Assembly (NCBI GenBank): GCA_016928975.1
Contig: JAFGJR010000018.1
Span: forward strand, 1-33,637
Length of the DNA: 33,637 bases
From: Sedimentisphaerales bacterium
GTDB taxonomy: Bacteria; Planctomycetota; Phycisphaerae; Sedimentisphaerales; SG8-4
Reading direction: 5' to 3'
The position numbers were made by a program, and so were the translations under genes. Under the pieces are notes generated by a model, which searched no databases, was not told the origin of the DNA, and was given only the letters and a program-made list of their open reading frames with translations. How positions within the stretch are numbered: position 1 is the first letter of the stretch; every line of letters starts with the position of its first letter. This document shows, piece by piece, positions 8,238-15,685 of this stretch.

Positions 8238-10025
8238 TCATACCTTCGCGATGGCCTCAAACTTGCAGGTATTGAAGCACATGCCGCATCGGATGCATTT
8301 GGCCGGATCGATTGCATGCCGGTTCTTGGCCGTGCCGGAGATCGCGCTAACGGGGCAGACCCGCCGGCACGCGCCGCAGCCAACGCACTTCTCGGTGATC
8401 TCATAATTGACCAGGCTCTTGCAGGCTTTGGCCCGGCACCTTTTGTCGTGGATATGCTCCTCGTACTCCTGCCGGAAGTTCTTGATCGTGCTCAAAACCG
8501 GGTTCGGGGCCGACTGGCCCAGGCCGCACAGCGAGGCCTTCTTGATCGTGTTGCCCAGGCGTTCGAGCTTCTCAATGTCGCCGGGCTGGCCTTTTCCCTC
8601 GGTGATACGGGTCAGGATTTCCAGCATGCGCTTGGTCCCCTCGCGGCACGGCGTGCACTTGCCGCACGATTCATCCTGCGTGAACTCGAGGAAGAACCTC
8701 GCGACATCGACCATGCACGAGTCTTCGTCAATGACGATCATGCCGCCGGAGCCCATGATCGAGCCGGCCTTGGCCAGCGACTCGTAGTCGATGGGCGTGT
8801 CGAGGTATTGTTCGGACAGACAGCCGCCGGACGGGCCGCCCGTCTGCACGGACTTGAATCGCTTTCCGAACGGGATGCCTCCACCGATATCGTAGATGAT
8901 CTCGCGGAGTGTGGTGCCCATCGGGACCTCGATCAGACCCGTATTGACGACCTTGCCCGCCAGGGCGAAGACCTTGGTCCCCTTGCTCGTCTCCGTTCCG
9001 ACAGTGCGGAACCAGTTGGCCCCGTCGAGAATGATCACCGGGATATTGGCCCAGGTCTCGACGTTGTTGATCAGCGTCGGTTTTCCGAACAGGCCGGCCG
9101 CCGCCGGATAAGGAGGCCGGGGACGAGGCATGCCCCGCGCTCCTTCGATGGAGTGGATCAGCGCCGTTTCTTCGCCGCAGACGAAAGCGCCGGCCCCGAG
9201 GCGGATCTCGATGTCGAAGGAGAAGTCCGAGCCCAGAATGTTCTTTCCGAGCAGGCCGTACGCACGGGCATCCTCGATGGCCTTGCGGATTCTCTGGATC
9301 GCCAGCGGATACTCCGCGCGGATGTAAACGATGCCGGTCCCGGCACCGATCGCGTAACCGCCGACGGCCATGCCTTCCACGACCGTATGGGGATCGCCTT
9401 CGATGGCGCTGCGGTCCATGAAGGCGCCGGGGTCGCCCTCGTCGGCGTTGCAGATCACGTACTTCGGCGCGACCTTCTCCGCTGCCGTCAGCTTCCACTT
9501 TCGCCCGGTAGGGAACCCCGCGCCGCCGCGACCGCGAAGCCCGGATTTCTCCACCTCGGCGATCACCTGCTCCGGCGTCATCTCCGTGATGGTCTTGGCC
9601 AGGGCCTCGTAGCCGCGAAGGGACAGATAGTCATCGATACTCTCGGGGTCTATGATGCCGCAGTTGCGAAGCGTGATCCGCATCTGTTTTCCGAAGAACT
9701 TCGCGTCGCCAAACACTCGGAAGAAGCGGTTGTACAGATGGTCCTCCTGGATCACGAGCCGGGCGATGGGGTCGCCCTTGACCAGGTGCTCTTCGACGAT
9801 CTCGGGAATGTCGTTCTCGGTTACGTTGCCGTAGATGGTATAGCCCGGGTTGACGACCATGACCGGGCCCTTCTCGCACATGCCGAGGCAGCCGGACAGG
9901 CCGATGGTCACGCGGTCGGTCAGCCCGTGCTTGTCCAACTGCTCGTGCAGCAGCGCGGCCAGCTTGCGAGACCCCTTGTTGATGCAGGAGGTCCCGTCAC
10001 AAAGGATGATTCTGTATGATGTCAC
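8238..10025 (-). CDS. hydB: NuoF-like flavin/NAD(P)H hydrogenase subunit (HydB/HndC)
   Basis: A 595-aa subunit that exchanges electrons with NAD(H) or NADP(H) through FMN. N-terminal [2Fe-2S] thioredoxin-like domain: C9/C14 and C46/C50. FMN/NADH site: GLRGRGGAGFPTGRKW, CNADEGDPGAFMDRS and GAGAFVCGEETAL. The 4Fe-4S site of NuoF is ESCGKCTPCREGT with a later SLCGLG. Two C-terminal ferredoxin clusters: CVGCGACRRVCP and CIRCGMCFNTC. This is the full domain set of HydB/HndC. The start is GTG at 10025, giving MTSYRIILCDGTSC, with AAAGGAA about 9 nt upstream. It ends 9 bp before hydA. The choice between NAD and NADP cannot be read from sequence alone. Confidence 0.95.
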   Translation of the reverse strand: MTSYRIILCDGTSCINKGSRKLAALLHEQLDKHGLTDRVTIGLSGCLGMCEKGPVMVVNPGYTIYGNVTENDIPEIVEEHLVKGDPIARLVIQEDHLYNRFFRVFGDAKFFGKQMRITLRNCGIIDPESIDDYLSLRGYEALAKTITEMTPEQVIAEVEKSGLRGRGGAGFPTGRKWKLTAAEKVAPKYVICNADEGDPGAFMDRSAIEGDPHTVVEGMAVGGYAIGAGTGIVYIRAEYPLAIQRIRKAIEDARAYGLLGKNILGSDFSFDIEIRLGAGAFVCGEETALIHSIEGARGMPRPRPPYPAAAGLFGKPTLINNVETWANIPVIILDGANWFRTVGTETSKGTKVFALAGKVVNTGLIEVPMGTTLREIIYDIGGGIPFGKRFKSVQTGGPSGGCLSEQYLDTPIDYESLAKAGSIMGSGGMIVIDEDSCMVDVARFFLEFTQDESCGKCTPCREGTKRMLEILTRITEGKGQPGDIEKLERLGNTIKKASLCGLGQSAPNPVLSTIKNFRQEYEEHIHDKRCRAKACKSLVNYEITEKCVGCGACRRVCPVSAISGTAKNRHAIDPAKCIRCGMCFNTCKFEAIAKV

Positions 10026-10056
10026 AGTGCCTATTCCTTTCCGGAGGTTTGACGTA

Positions 10057-10102
10057 GCCCAGCCGCCCCCGGCTGGGCTTCGATCCCCCCCGAGGGCGGG
10101 GG
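10057..10102. repeat. Double-palindrome intergenic repeat, copy 2
   Basis: GCCCAGCCG-CCCC-CGGCTGGGC at 10057-10078 (9-bp stem), then CCCCCG-AGGG-CGGGGG at 10087-10102 (6-bp stem). Layout, loops and orientation match the copy at 133-184. It sits in the 97-bp gap between the hndB-like gene and hydB, so it would be transcribed in the middle of the hydrogenase operon, where it could act as an mRNA processing or stability element. Confidence 0.7.
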
Positions 10103-10122
10103 TGCTACAGCTTCATACTTCT

Positions 10123-10479
10123 TCAATCGATCACCCACTCTTGGATGATCTCGCCGTTCTTGAGGTGACGTTCGATGATCTGCTGGGCGCGATCCTTATC
10201 GACGCGGCCGTACTTGACGGGGCTCTTGCCCGCCTCGATCACCTCGACGGTCGGCTCCAGATTGCAACGGCCGGCGCAGCCTTTCTGGCTCAGGTACACG
10301 TCGGTCAGGCCCCGGCTGACCGCCTTCTGGAACACCTCCATCACGTCTTTCGAGCCGGCGGCGATCTCGCAGGTGGCCATGCCCACGTACACGCGCTTCG
10401 TGGACAGGTAGCCCTTGCCGATGATGCGGCTGACCGCCTCGGCCCGCTTCTTCCTGATCAGCTCCAGCGGGGTTGGCAT
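10123..10479 (-). CDS. hndB: HndB-like small [2Fe-2S] ferredoxin subunit
   Basis: A 118-aa thioredoxin-like ferredoxin. Visible cysteines are C37 (GMATCEIAAGS) and C68/C72 (KGCAGRCNLEP). The GMATC.IAAG start and the GCxGRCxxEP end are the pattern of HndB, the small subunit of HndABCD hydrogenases, rather than of full NuoE. It is the first structural gene of the cluster, 4 bp after the sensor kinase gene. Ribosome site AAAGGA lies about 9 nt upstream of the ATG. Its electron-transfer role within the complex is assumed from the family. Confidence 0.88.
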   Translation of the reverse strand: MPTPLELIRKKRAEAVSRIIGKGYLSTKRVYVGMATCEIAAGSKDVMEVFQKAVSRGLTDVYLSQKGCAGRCNLEPTVEVIEAGKSPVKYGRVDKDRAQQIIERHLKNGEIIQEWVID

Positions 10480-10483
10480 ATTT

Positions 10484-12346
10484 TCAGTTCCTTTCTATCT
10501 GAAATACGAACGAGTTGCCGTTCTCTCGCGGCTTGACGACGATGCTGCCGCCGTGCCGCTCAATGATCTGCCGGGTGATATAGAGTCCCAACCCCGTGCC
10601 TTTGACCTTCCTGGTCTCGGGATTGTCCAGCCGTGAGAACTTGTGGAACAGCTTCGCCATTTGCTCCTCGGTCATGGGCGTCGAGTCGTTATAGACGTCC
10701 ACTTCCACCCGGCCGTCGATCTGCGCAGCCGTCAGGCGAATCTGTCCGGCGTCCGGACTGTATTTGATCGCGTTGCCGACCAGGTTGTTGGCGACGATCT
10801 GCATCAGGTCCGAATCCGCCTGCACGATCAGGGCCGGGTCGATCTCGTTGGAGATCCGCAGGCTCTTCTTGTTCGCCATCGGCGCCAGTGCGCCGATGGA
10901 TGCGTCGAAGACGTCCTTTTTGAGATTGAGTACCGTCTTGTTGACGGCCAGCTCGCCCCGCTCCACCCGGCCGAGACTCAGGAACTTCTTGACGGTCGCG
11001 TCGAGATAATCCAGATTCCTCGTAACCGAATCCATCGCCTTTCTCTGCTTGAAGTTGATCATGCCGAGATAGCCATCGCGCACGGCGTACGCGTTCATCA
11101 CCGCCGACGCGAGAATCCCCTTCAGCTCATGCGCGACGAAGCCGATCAGGTCGATGTAGTTCTTGTTCGAGGCCTCCAATTTCTCGTTGGAGATCCGCAG
11201 GCTCGTCTCGCGCTCCTGGAGCCCCAGCGACATCGCGTTGAAGGCCTCCGCCATGCTGTTGATTTCCTTGATCGTCGTATCGGCGGCGATCTGGTAGCCC
11301 CAGTCGCCCGAGGCCAGGCACTCGCTGGCGTGCACGACCTGGGTCAGCGGCCTGGAGACCGCCCCGGCGAGGATGAAGGACAGGAGCACCGCGATGACGG
11401 TGACGCCGACGACGACCAGCAGGAACCACAGGAAGATCTGGCGGGCCATATCGTTGAACGGCTGCTCGAGGATGCCGACGTATAGAACGCCGATGATGTC
11501 GCCGCGGATGTTGCGGATCGGCTCGTAGGCCGTCTTGTACCAGTCGGTGACGACGAAGGCTCGCTCGTGCCAGGTTCGCCCCTGCCGGATCACCGCCTCG
11601 TAGACCTCGTCGGACACGCGGGTGCCGATCGCGCGCTGTCCGGCTTCGTTCTGGACATTCGTCGAGATTCTCACGTCGTCCTGGAAGATCGTGACCGTTC
11701 CCACCGGCTTGGACTTGTACGTCCCCTTGCCGAAGACCATGTCGCGCACGCGGTCCACGAGCGTGTAGTCGCGGTTGATGACGCGGCCGCCGTACAGAAC
11801 GGCCTTGATCTCCCCTGTCTTGTCGAAGACCGGCACAGCGTATTCCTTGGCCATGCCCGAGCTGACGACGTGCCTGTCGGTCGGTCGTGCTTTCGGCGTG
11901 GCTTTGATCTCGATCGGGACCTTGCCGGGGATATCGCCCTGCATGGCCGCCAATTCCTGCGGCGAGATCACTCGTGTCCCCCCAACGGGCCTGGCCTCCG
12001 TCACCGCCGCCCGGGCAACCTCGCTGGCCAGCTCGTCGAACCGGGCTCTCTCTACCCGCCGCAAGTAGTGCAGGTTCAGCCGGTCCCGCAAGGCGCCGGC
12101 ATCCTCGCCCGGCGATGCCAGCCGCAGGGCCTGGCCGATACGCTCGATCTCGCTCGTATAGACCATCTCGGCCACCGTCAGATCGTTGAGCACCTTGCGC
12201 TCGGCGCTCTCGATGATGTCCTTCTCGATCACACGGTATCCCAGCACGGCGATCGGGACCGCCAGCACAAGGATCACCATGAGGAATGCAAGCAGGATCC
12301 TCGTTTTTATCGAAACCGCCAGGTATGTCCGGTCATGTGTCGCCAT
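10484..12346 (-). CDS. Cache/HAMP-domain membrane sensor histidine kinase
   Basis: A 620-aa kinase. Membrane helix at about 16-38, a large extracytoplasmic region (about 40-302) whose second half looks like a Cache sensor (VPVFDKTGEIKAVLYGG…YEPIRNIRGDIIGVLYVG), a second helix at about 304-328, HAMP, a coiled linker (about 375-395), then a HisKA-like domain with His406 in FVAHELKGILAS and an ATPase domain with N-box NNLVGNAIKYSP and KGTGLGLYITRQI. The G1 loop, normally DxGxG, reads YNDSTPM, a divergent form, so ATP binding may be altered. The gene overlaps rex by 14 bp and precedes the hydrogenase genes by 4 bp. A hydrogen- or redox-linked signal is a fair inference; the ligand is unknown. Confidence 0.85.
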   Translation of the reverse strand: MATHDRTYLAVSIKTRILLAFLMVILVLAVPIAVLGYRVIEKDIIESAERKVLNDLTVAEMVYTSEIERIGQALRLASPGEDAGALRDRLNLHYLRRVERARFDELASEVARAAVTEARPVGGTRVISPQELAAMQGDIPGKVPIEIKATPKARPTDRHVVSSGMAKEYAVPVFDKTGEIKAVLYGGRVINRDYTLVDRVRDMVFGKGTYKSKPVGTVTIFQDDVRISTNVQNEAGQRAIGTRVSDEVYEAVIRQGRTWHERAFVVTDWYKTAYEPIRNIRGDIIGVLYVGILEQPFNDMARQIFLWFLLVVVGVTVIAVLLSFILAGAVSRPLTQVVHASECLASGDWGYQIAADTTIKEINSMAEAFNAMSLGLQERETSLRISNEKLEASNKNYIDLIGFVAHELKGILASAVMNAYAVRDGYLGMINFKQRKAMDSVTRNLDYLDATVKKFLSLGRVERGELAVNKTVLNLKKDVFDASIGALAPMANKKSLRISNEIDPALIVQADSDLMQIVANNLVGNAIKYSPDAGQIRLTAAQIDGRVEVDVYNDSTPMTEEQMAKLFHKFSRLDNPETRKVKGTGLGLYITRQIIERHGGSIVVKPRENGNSFVFQIERN

Positions 12347-12956
12347 TTGACGCGTTCACGAAGTAGATGAGGTTCTCAAGCTCGGTTTCAAGATTGATGT
12401 TGCTAATCACGCATCCCGGGGGCGTCTTGAGGCAGATTGGAGCGAAGTTCAGGACGCCCTTGACGCCCGCCGAGAGCATCAGCTCCAGCACCTGCTGTGC
12501 GGCGTAATCGGGCACGGCGATGACGCCGAGCTTCACGCCGCGTGCCTTGACAAACTCAACGAGCCTCTCCAGGGGCAGTACCGGCGGGCCGCCCTCGGCG
12601 TCGTACTTGACCGGGTCGATGTCGAAACCCGCCGCGATTCGGATGCCGCTCTTTTCCAATCCCTGGTAGCGCAACAAAGCCCGGCCGATGTTGCCCACGC
12701 CGACCACGACAAACTCCTGAAGCTGGTCCTTGCCCAGAATTCGATAGAGCTGCTCGCTGAGTTCATCGACCTTGTATCCACCACGGCGATTGCCGGTAAT
12801 CCCAAACAGAGAGAAATCCTTGCGGACCTGGGCGGCCGTCACACCGGCAGCGTCGGCCAGGTTGTCGGAGAACACTCGGATGAAGTTCAAAGCCTTCAGC
12901 CTGTTCAACGCATTTTTGTACCGCGACAGCCTTATGATGCAACTTCGATTCGCCAT
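12333..12956 (-). CDS. rex: Redox-sensing transcriptional repressor Rex
   Basis: A 207-aa repressor that binds DNA when the NADH/NAD+ ratio is low and lets go when NADH binds. An N-terminal winged helix (about 1-75, with SRYKNALNRLKAL and VTAAQVRKDFS.FG…G.RGGYKV) is followed by a Rossmann NADH domain with VVVGVGNIGRALL (G86-G88-G91). Length and motifs match Rex fully. I chose the ATG at 12956; an in-frame TTG at 12962 is the alternative. It is the first gene of the operon. A good Rex box sits 128 bp upstream, which suggests self-control and control of the whole hydrogenase operon. Confidence 0.95.
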   Translation of the reverse strand: MANRSCIIRLSRYKNALNRLKALNFIRVFSDNLADAAGVTAAQVRKDFSLFGITGNRRGGYKVDELSEQLYRILGKDQLQEFVVVGVGNIGRALLRYQGLEKSGIRIAAGFDIDPVKYDAEGGPPVLPLERLVEFVKARGVKLGVIAVPDYAAQQVLELMLSAGVKGVLNFAPICLKTPPGCVISNINLETELENLIYFVNASNGDT

Positions 12957-12977
12957 GACCAATGTACCTTGCCTTTA

Positions 12978-12995
12978 TTGTGACTCATGTAACAG
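12978..12995. promoter_or_regulatory. Possible weak second Rex half-site
   Basis: TTGTGACTCATGTAACAG has an intact left arm, but only about 4 of 7 bases of the right arm fit the Rex consensus. It lies in the rex 5' leader, between the predicted transcript start and the ATG. Confidence 0.25.
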
Positions 12996-13046
12996 TATTC
13001 GGCAAAATCAGACCGCTTGCATGGTCGATTCTCGTCTGATATGTAG

Positions 13047-13075
13047 ATTATTGCTCAAGGCACACAAAATGTCAA
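13047..13075 (-). promoter_or_regulatory. Sigma70-type promoter of the rex-hydrogenase operon
   Basis: On the minus strand a perfect -35 TTGACA (13070-13075) is separated by 17 bp from -10 AATAAT (13047-13052). Transcription would start near 13040, giving a leader of about 85 nt before rex. Confidence 0.7.
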
Positions 13076-13083
13076 CGGGCCTG

Positions 13084-13101
13084 TTGTGATTTTTTTCACA
13101 T
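13084..13101. promoter_or_regulatory. Rex operator (ROP)
   Basis: TTGTGATTTTTTTCACAT: arms TTGTGAT and TTCACAT around a 4-bp centre, against the known Rex consensus TTGTGAANNNNTTCACAA; only the two arm-edge positions differ. It lies 8 bp upstream of the -35 box of the rex promoter. Proximity to a rex gene makes the call strong. It is upstream of the promoter rather than over it, so looping, a second promoter or RNA polymerase contact may be involved. Confidence 0.8.
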
Positions 13102-13182
13102 TTTGCGACAGACCTCTAAGATGCACAGATAACGGGCTTCGGCGCTTGGTTCCACTTCACGGTTTCGCGTCGCTCAAGAAAC

Positions 13183-13201
13183 ATCTCACATTTTCTGAGA
13201 T
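13183..13201. repeat. Inverted repeat upstream of the pseudopilin promoter
   Basis: ATCTCA-N7-TGAGAT, ending 6 bp before the predicted -35 box of the plus-strand pseudopilin gene. It may be an operator; no known regulator motif recognised. Confidence 0.35.
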
Positions 13202-13207
13202 CCTCTC

Positions 13208-13235
13208 TTGACAAGTGGAAGGGGGCGCCTATTAC
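13208..13235 (+). promoter_or_regulatory. Predicted promoter of the pseudopilin gene
   Basis: TTGACA (13208-13213), 16-bp spacer, TATTAC (13230-13235). A perfect 8-bp inverted repeat GGGGGCGC…GCGCCCCC (13221-13228 and 13247-13254) brackets the -10 box and the likely start site, which would suit an operator or an early RNA hairpin. Confidence 0.5.
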
Positions 13236-13332
13236 TCTCAAGATTAGCGCCCCCAGGCATTCGATGAGAGACGGTAGACCCGGCAGGAAAGCGGGAGTGG
13301 TACGTTTCCTTTGAGGAAGAAGGAGCGTAGAA

Positions 13333-14331
13333 ATGAGTGGCGGAAGGCCAAATGCCGGGATCGCGGGGCCGGGGGAGCGAAGGAGAGATTGTGTCTGCGC
13401 GGGTGCGCCCGATCCGTTCAACAGCAATCACTCGTCAATCAACCATCAACAACCAACAATCAACCATTCAAACGGTTTCACCCTGATCGAGCTATCGGTG
13501 GTGATCTCGATCATTGCCCTGCTTATGGCCGTCTTGATGCCGTGTTTGCAGCGGGTGCGACAACAGGCGCGGGCCATGGGTTGTCAAGCCAACCTGCGTC
13601 AGTGGGCCCTCTTGTATGCCGCGTACTCAGCGGAGAACGAGGGTTATCTGCCGCCCGCACGCGACTACCTGCCCTATGACTGGGCTGCTTCGGACTGGCG
13701 GTTGTGCGGGGGAATTCCACATGCGCGTCTGTGCATGCAGGAAGGCCAGTCGCTCTTTGGTTTCAAGGGTATCTTCTATTGCCCGATGGCTCTGAAGCCG
13801 ATGGACCCGTCGCCGTTCAACTCATGCGGCGGGACCTTCTTTGCCTGGCGCATGTATCCAGGCTCCACGAAGGTCGATCCGTCCTTATATTGGTATACCA
13901 GCTATTCCGCGAACTACCAGGCCCTCTCGTGGGAGGGCGACAGATCCGATCTGACCGTGAGTGAGACTCTGCGCTTCGTGTGGATGACTGCCACGGCCCA
14001 GAATCCATCTGCCATCCCCGTATTCCTTGACAGCATGTACGGTCTGGTGAGCCTGTACAATGAGAAATCGCCGCCGCCCGCTTGTGATGCAATCCCGACC
14101 CGGGCTTTCGTCGGATATGAGGACACCGCTTGTCACAGTGTTTGCATCAATCGGCACAATGGCGGGGTAAACAGCTTGTTTCTCGACTGGTCGGCACGGA
14201 AGGTAGGTCTCAAGGAGCTTTGGACGCTCAAGTGGTGGCCTGGGTACAACTCGCGGGGCCCCTGGACCAAAGCGGGAGGCGTCGAGCCGCAAGACTGGCC
14301 CCGGTGGCTGCATGGGTTCGCGGATTATTGA
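13333..14331 (+). CDS. Pseudopilin-like protein with prepilin N-terminal motif
   Basis: A 332-aa protein of the planctomycete type II-like pseudopilin group. The prepilin peptidase site is G48|F49 in SNGFTLIELSVVISI, with Glu53 at the conserved +5 position, followed by a hydrophobic helix (about 51-68) and the RQQARAMGCQANLRQWALLYAAY segment type seen in this group. The tail HNGGVNSLFLDWSARKVG matches the usual 'HNGGxNxLFxDG' ending. The start is set by AAGGAG 7 nt before the ATG. The leader before the cleavage site is long (48 aa), and its distal half is encoded by a CAA/CATCAA-rich low-complexity stretch. It stands alone, without secretion genes nearby, as is common for these proteins. Confidence 0.85.
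   Translation: MSGGRPNAGIAGPGERRRDCVCAGAPDPFNSNHSSINHQQPTINHSNGFTLIELSVVISIIALLMAVLMPCLQRVRQQARAMGCQANLRQWALLYAAYSAENEGYLPPARDYLPYDWAASDWRLCGGIPHARLCMQEGQSLFGFKGIFYCPMALKPMDPSPFNSCGGTFFAWRMYPGSTKVDPSLYWYTSYSANYQALSWEGDRSDLTVSETLRFVWMTATAQNPSAIPVFLDSMYGLVSLYNEKSPPPACDAIPTRAFVGYEDTACHSVCINRHNGGVNSLFLDWSARKVGLKELWTLKWWPGYNSRGPWTKAGGVEPQDWPRWLHGFADY
13421..13475 (+). repeat. CAACCATCAA-type low-complexity tract in the pseudopilin leader
   Basis: A degenerate run of CAATCAACCATCAACAACC units just before the GGTTTCACC codons of the prepilin motif. It encodes the Asn/His/Gln/Ser-rich part of the leader peptide that would be cut off. Such tracts can change length by slippage while in frame. Confidence 0.6.
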
Positions 14332-14591
14332 GCACCGTGGCGGGGGAAGTCCGGATGCTTTCGATTGTGAAGCCTATAGCCTCTTGTCAGATGTTGGGAG
14401 CTTGGCAGAGGAGAAATAGCACACTGAGACAATCTGGAATGGGTTAATTAGCGACGCACCGAATGGCGGTTCCTTAAGGTGCTCCCGGCACAATAGACCT
14501 GCACCATTTGGCTCGGAATCGCGGGTCTACGGGTTGCCCATCTTGTTAAAGCACCGCCATTCGGTCCGTCCCCTATTGGTAAGACTGAGAG
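14332..14591. other. Intergenic region between convergent genes
   Basis: There is no gene between the pseudopilin stop and the diadenylate cyclase stop. Nearly half is the structured 118-bp element described separately; the flanks show no clear signals. Confidence 0.6.
14453..14570. repeat. 118-bp structured element with 18-bp terminal inverted repeats
   Basis: The ends pair over 18 bp with one mismatch: GACGCACCGAATGGCGGT at 14453-14470 against 14553-14570 (13-bp perfect core ACCGAATGGCGGT). Inside are a GTGC-TCCCG-GCAC hairpin (14479-14491), a TAGACCTGC/GCGGGTCTA stem (14494-14502 and 14521-14529, one G-U in RNA) and a GGG-TTG-CCC hairpin (14531-14539). It may be a MITE-like element, a structured RNA or a bidirectional terminator. 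No target-site duplication is evident. Confidence 0.65.
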
Positions 14592-15602
14592 CTATTGCCG
14601 CTTTTCCCGTTTCCTGGGCATGGCTCGCTGGATATGCTGGTGCCCGGGTTTTTCGGTCGTACTGCGAGGTTTCTGAATCTCAGTGACGATGTGACCGCCG
14701 CGAAAGATGGTCACGGAGCCGGTGGACTCGCTCACGGTCACCGCGATGGCATCGGTCACGGCGGTGATAGCCGCGGCGGCGTGATGACGCGCCCCTAAGC
14801 CGCGCGGCAGCTCGAATTCCTCCTGGCTGGCGGTGCGTATGTAGGCGCCGCAGGTCTCAATCACGCCGTCCCCATGGACAATGAATGCCCCGTCGAGCGT
14901 CGATAGCTCTTTGATCGTCTCCTCCAGGGAGTAGTCAAGGATGTTACGTTCGCCGGGCGGATACCCCTTGAACGGGTTGAGTACGAGCTGGCGGGTCAAC
15001 GGAATCACCCGATCCGTGTCTCCGATGACGAACATGGTTCCTACCGCCTTGCCCTCCCGGCCCTCGCTGCCCAGCTCCGAGGCGATGTCCACCACCTTCT
15101 CGGTCACCTCCGGAAGCACCTTGGCCGAGGCCATCAAGTCCGCCCCGGAGGCAAACATCTCGTACTCGCGTCCGACCTCCGTCACGATGATCGCATCGAG
15201 TGTTTTGGTGGCCGCGAGGCCGGCCAGGAAGACGACGCGGTCTCCGTACTGAATGAGCCCTCTCGATAGAGCCAGGAAGATGGCGATTTTGACCTGTCCG
15301 ATACGCGTCAAAGGCACGTCGGGAACACGCAGGTATCGGATCTCGGGGCGATCCGGCCCCCTGTCTCTTGGGGGGGCTTTCGTCACATAGAAGACCCTGG
15401 CGTGCAGAGCGGGGAAACTCAACCCCCAGGGGTTCTCCAGGGCGTCCGTGTAAACGAACAGGGCCGCTGCCCCGCAGGACTCAACGAGGTCGGGAACGTG
15501 CTTGAGCAGGCTGGCGGTAATCGCCCGTGCCGAATTTCTCTCTCGCTCGGAGTCTTCCCGATATGCCGACGCCCCCATCTGGTTTACCGTCTCATTATCC
15601 AT
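14592..15602 (-). CDS. Diadenylate cyclase (DisA_N/DacZ-type), c-di-AMP synthase
   Basis: Makes cyclic di-AMP from two ATP. A C-terminal DAC domain (about 195-310) has the DGA motif (LDGAFIVHGDGVI, 237-239) and the RHxxA motif as GARHHAAAA (272-276). An N-terminal domain (about 25-180) with LFVYTDAL…GLIQYGDRVVFLAGL…DAIIVTEVG looks like the pyruvate kinase C-terminal-like domain found before DAC in archaeal DacZ. The protein seems cytosolic, with a basic tail (PRKREKRQ). I chose ATG 15602 (336 aa); longer reading upstream would translate the hairpin leader. The canonical RHR reads RHH here. It faces the pseudopilin gene and has a strong promoter of its own. Confidence 0.9.
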   Translation of the reverse strand: MDNETVNQMGASAYREDSERERNSARAITASLLKHVPDLVESCGAAALFVYTDALENPWGLSFPALHARVFYVTKAPPRDRGPDRPEIRYLRVPDVPLTRIGQVKIAIFLALSRGLIQYGDRVVFLAGLAATKTLDAIIVTEVGREYEMFASGADLMASAKVLPEVTEKVVDIASELGSEGREGKAVGTMFVIGDTDRVIPLTRQLVLNPFKGYPPGERNILDYSLEETIKELSTLDGAFIVHGDGVIETCGAYIRTASQEEFELPRGLGARHHAAAAITAVTDAIAVTVSESTGSVTIFRGGHIVTEIQKPRSTTEKPGHQHIQRAMPRKREKRQ

Positions 15603-15620
15603 ATCCCGGCACCAAAAGCA

Positions 15621-15668
15621 AAGCCCCTGCGGTGCGGAGGGAGAGGAAGCGAGACTACGCAGGGGCTT
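15621..15668 (-). terminator. Terminator-like hairpin in the diadenylate cyclase leader
   Basis: AAGCCCCTGC and GCAGGGGCTT form a 10-bp perfect stem with a 28-nt loop. On the minus strand the stem is followed by TGCTTTTGG, then the start codon 18 nt further on. It may be an attenuator or a translation-control hairpin rather than a true terminator. Confidence 0.45.
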
Positions 15669-15685
15669 GTGGTGTTCTATTTTTC

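Noticed and set aside
6495..10019. A 1174-codon open frame on the plus strand opposite hydA and hydB
   Set aside because: It is an antisense shadow of two genes with complete cofactor motifs; its translation is rich in Arg, His, Asp and Val with no family pattern, as expected from high-GC coding DNA read backwards.
14453..14570. tRNA gene, because of the cloverleaf-like stems
   Set aside because: The arm lengths, the missing T-loop consensus and the 118-bp size do not fit a tRNA.
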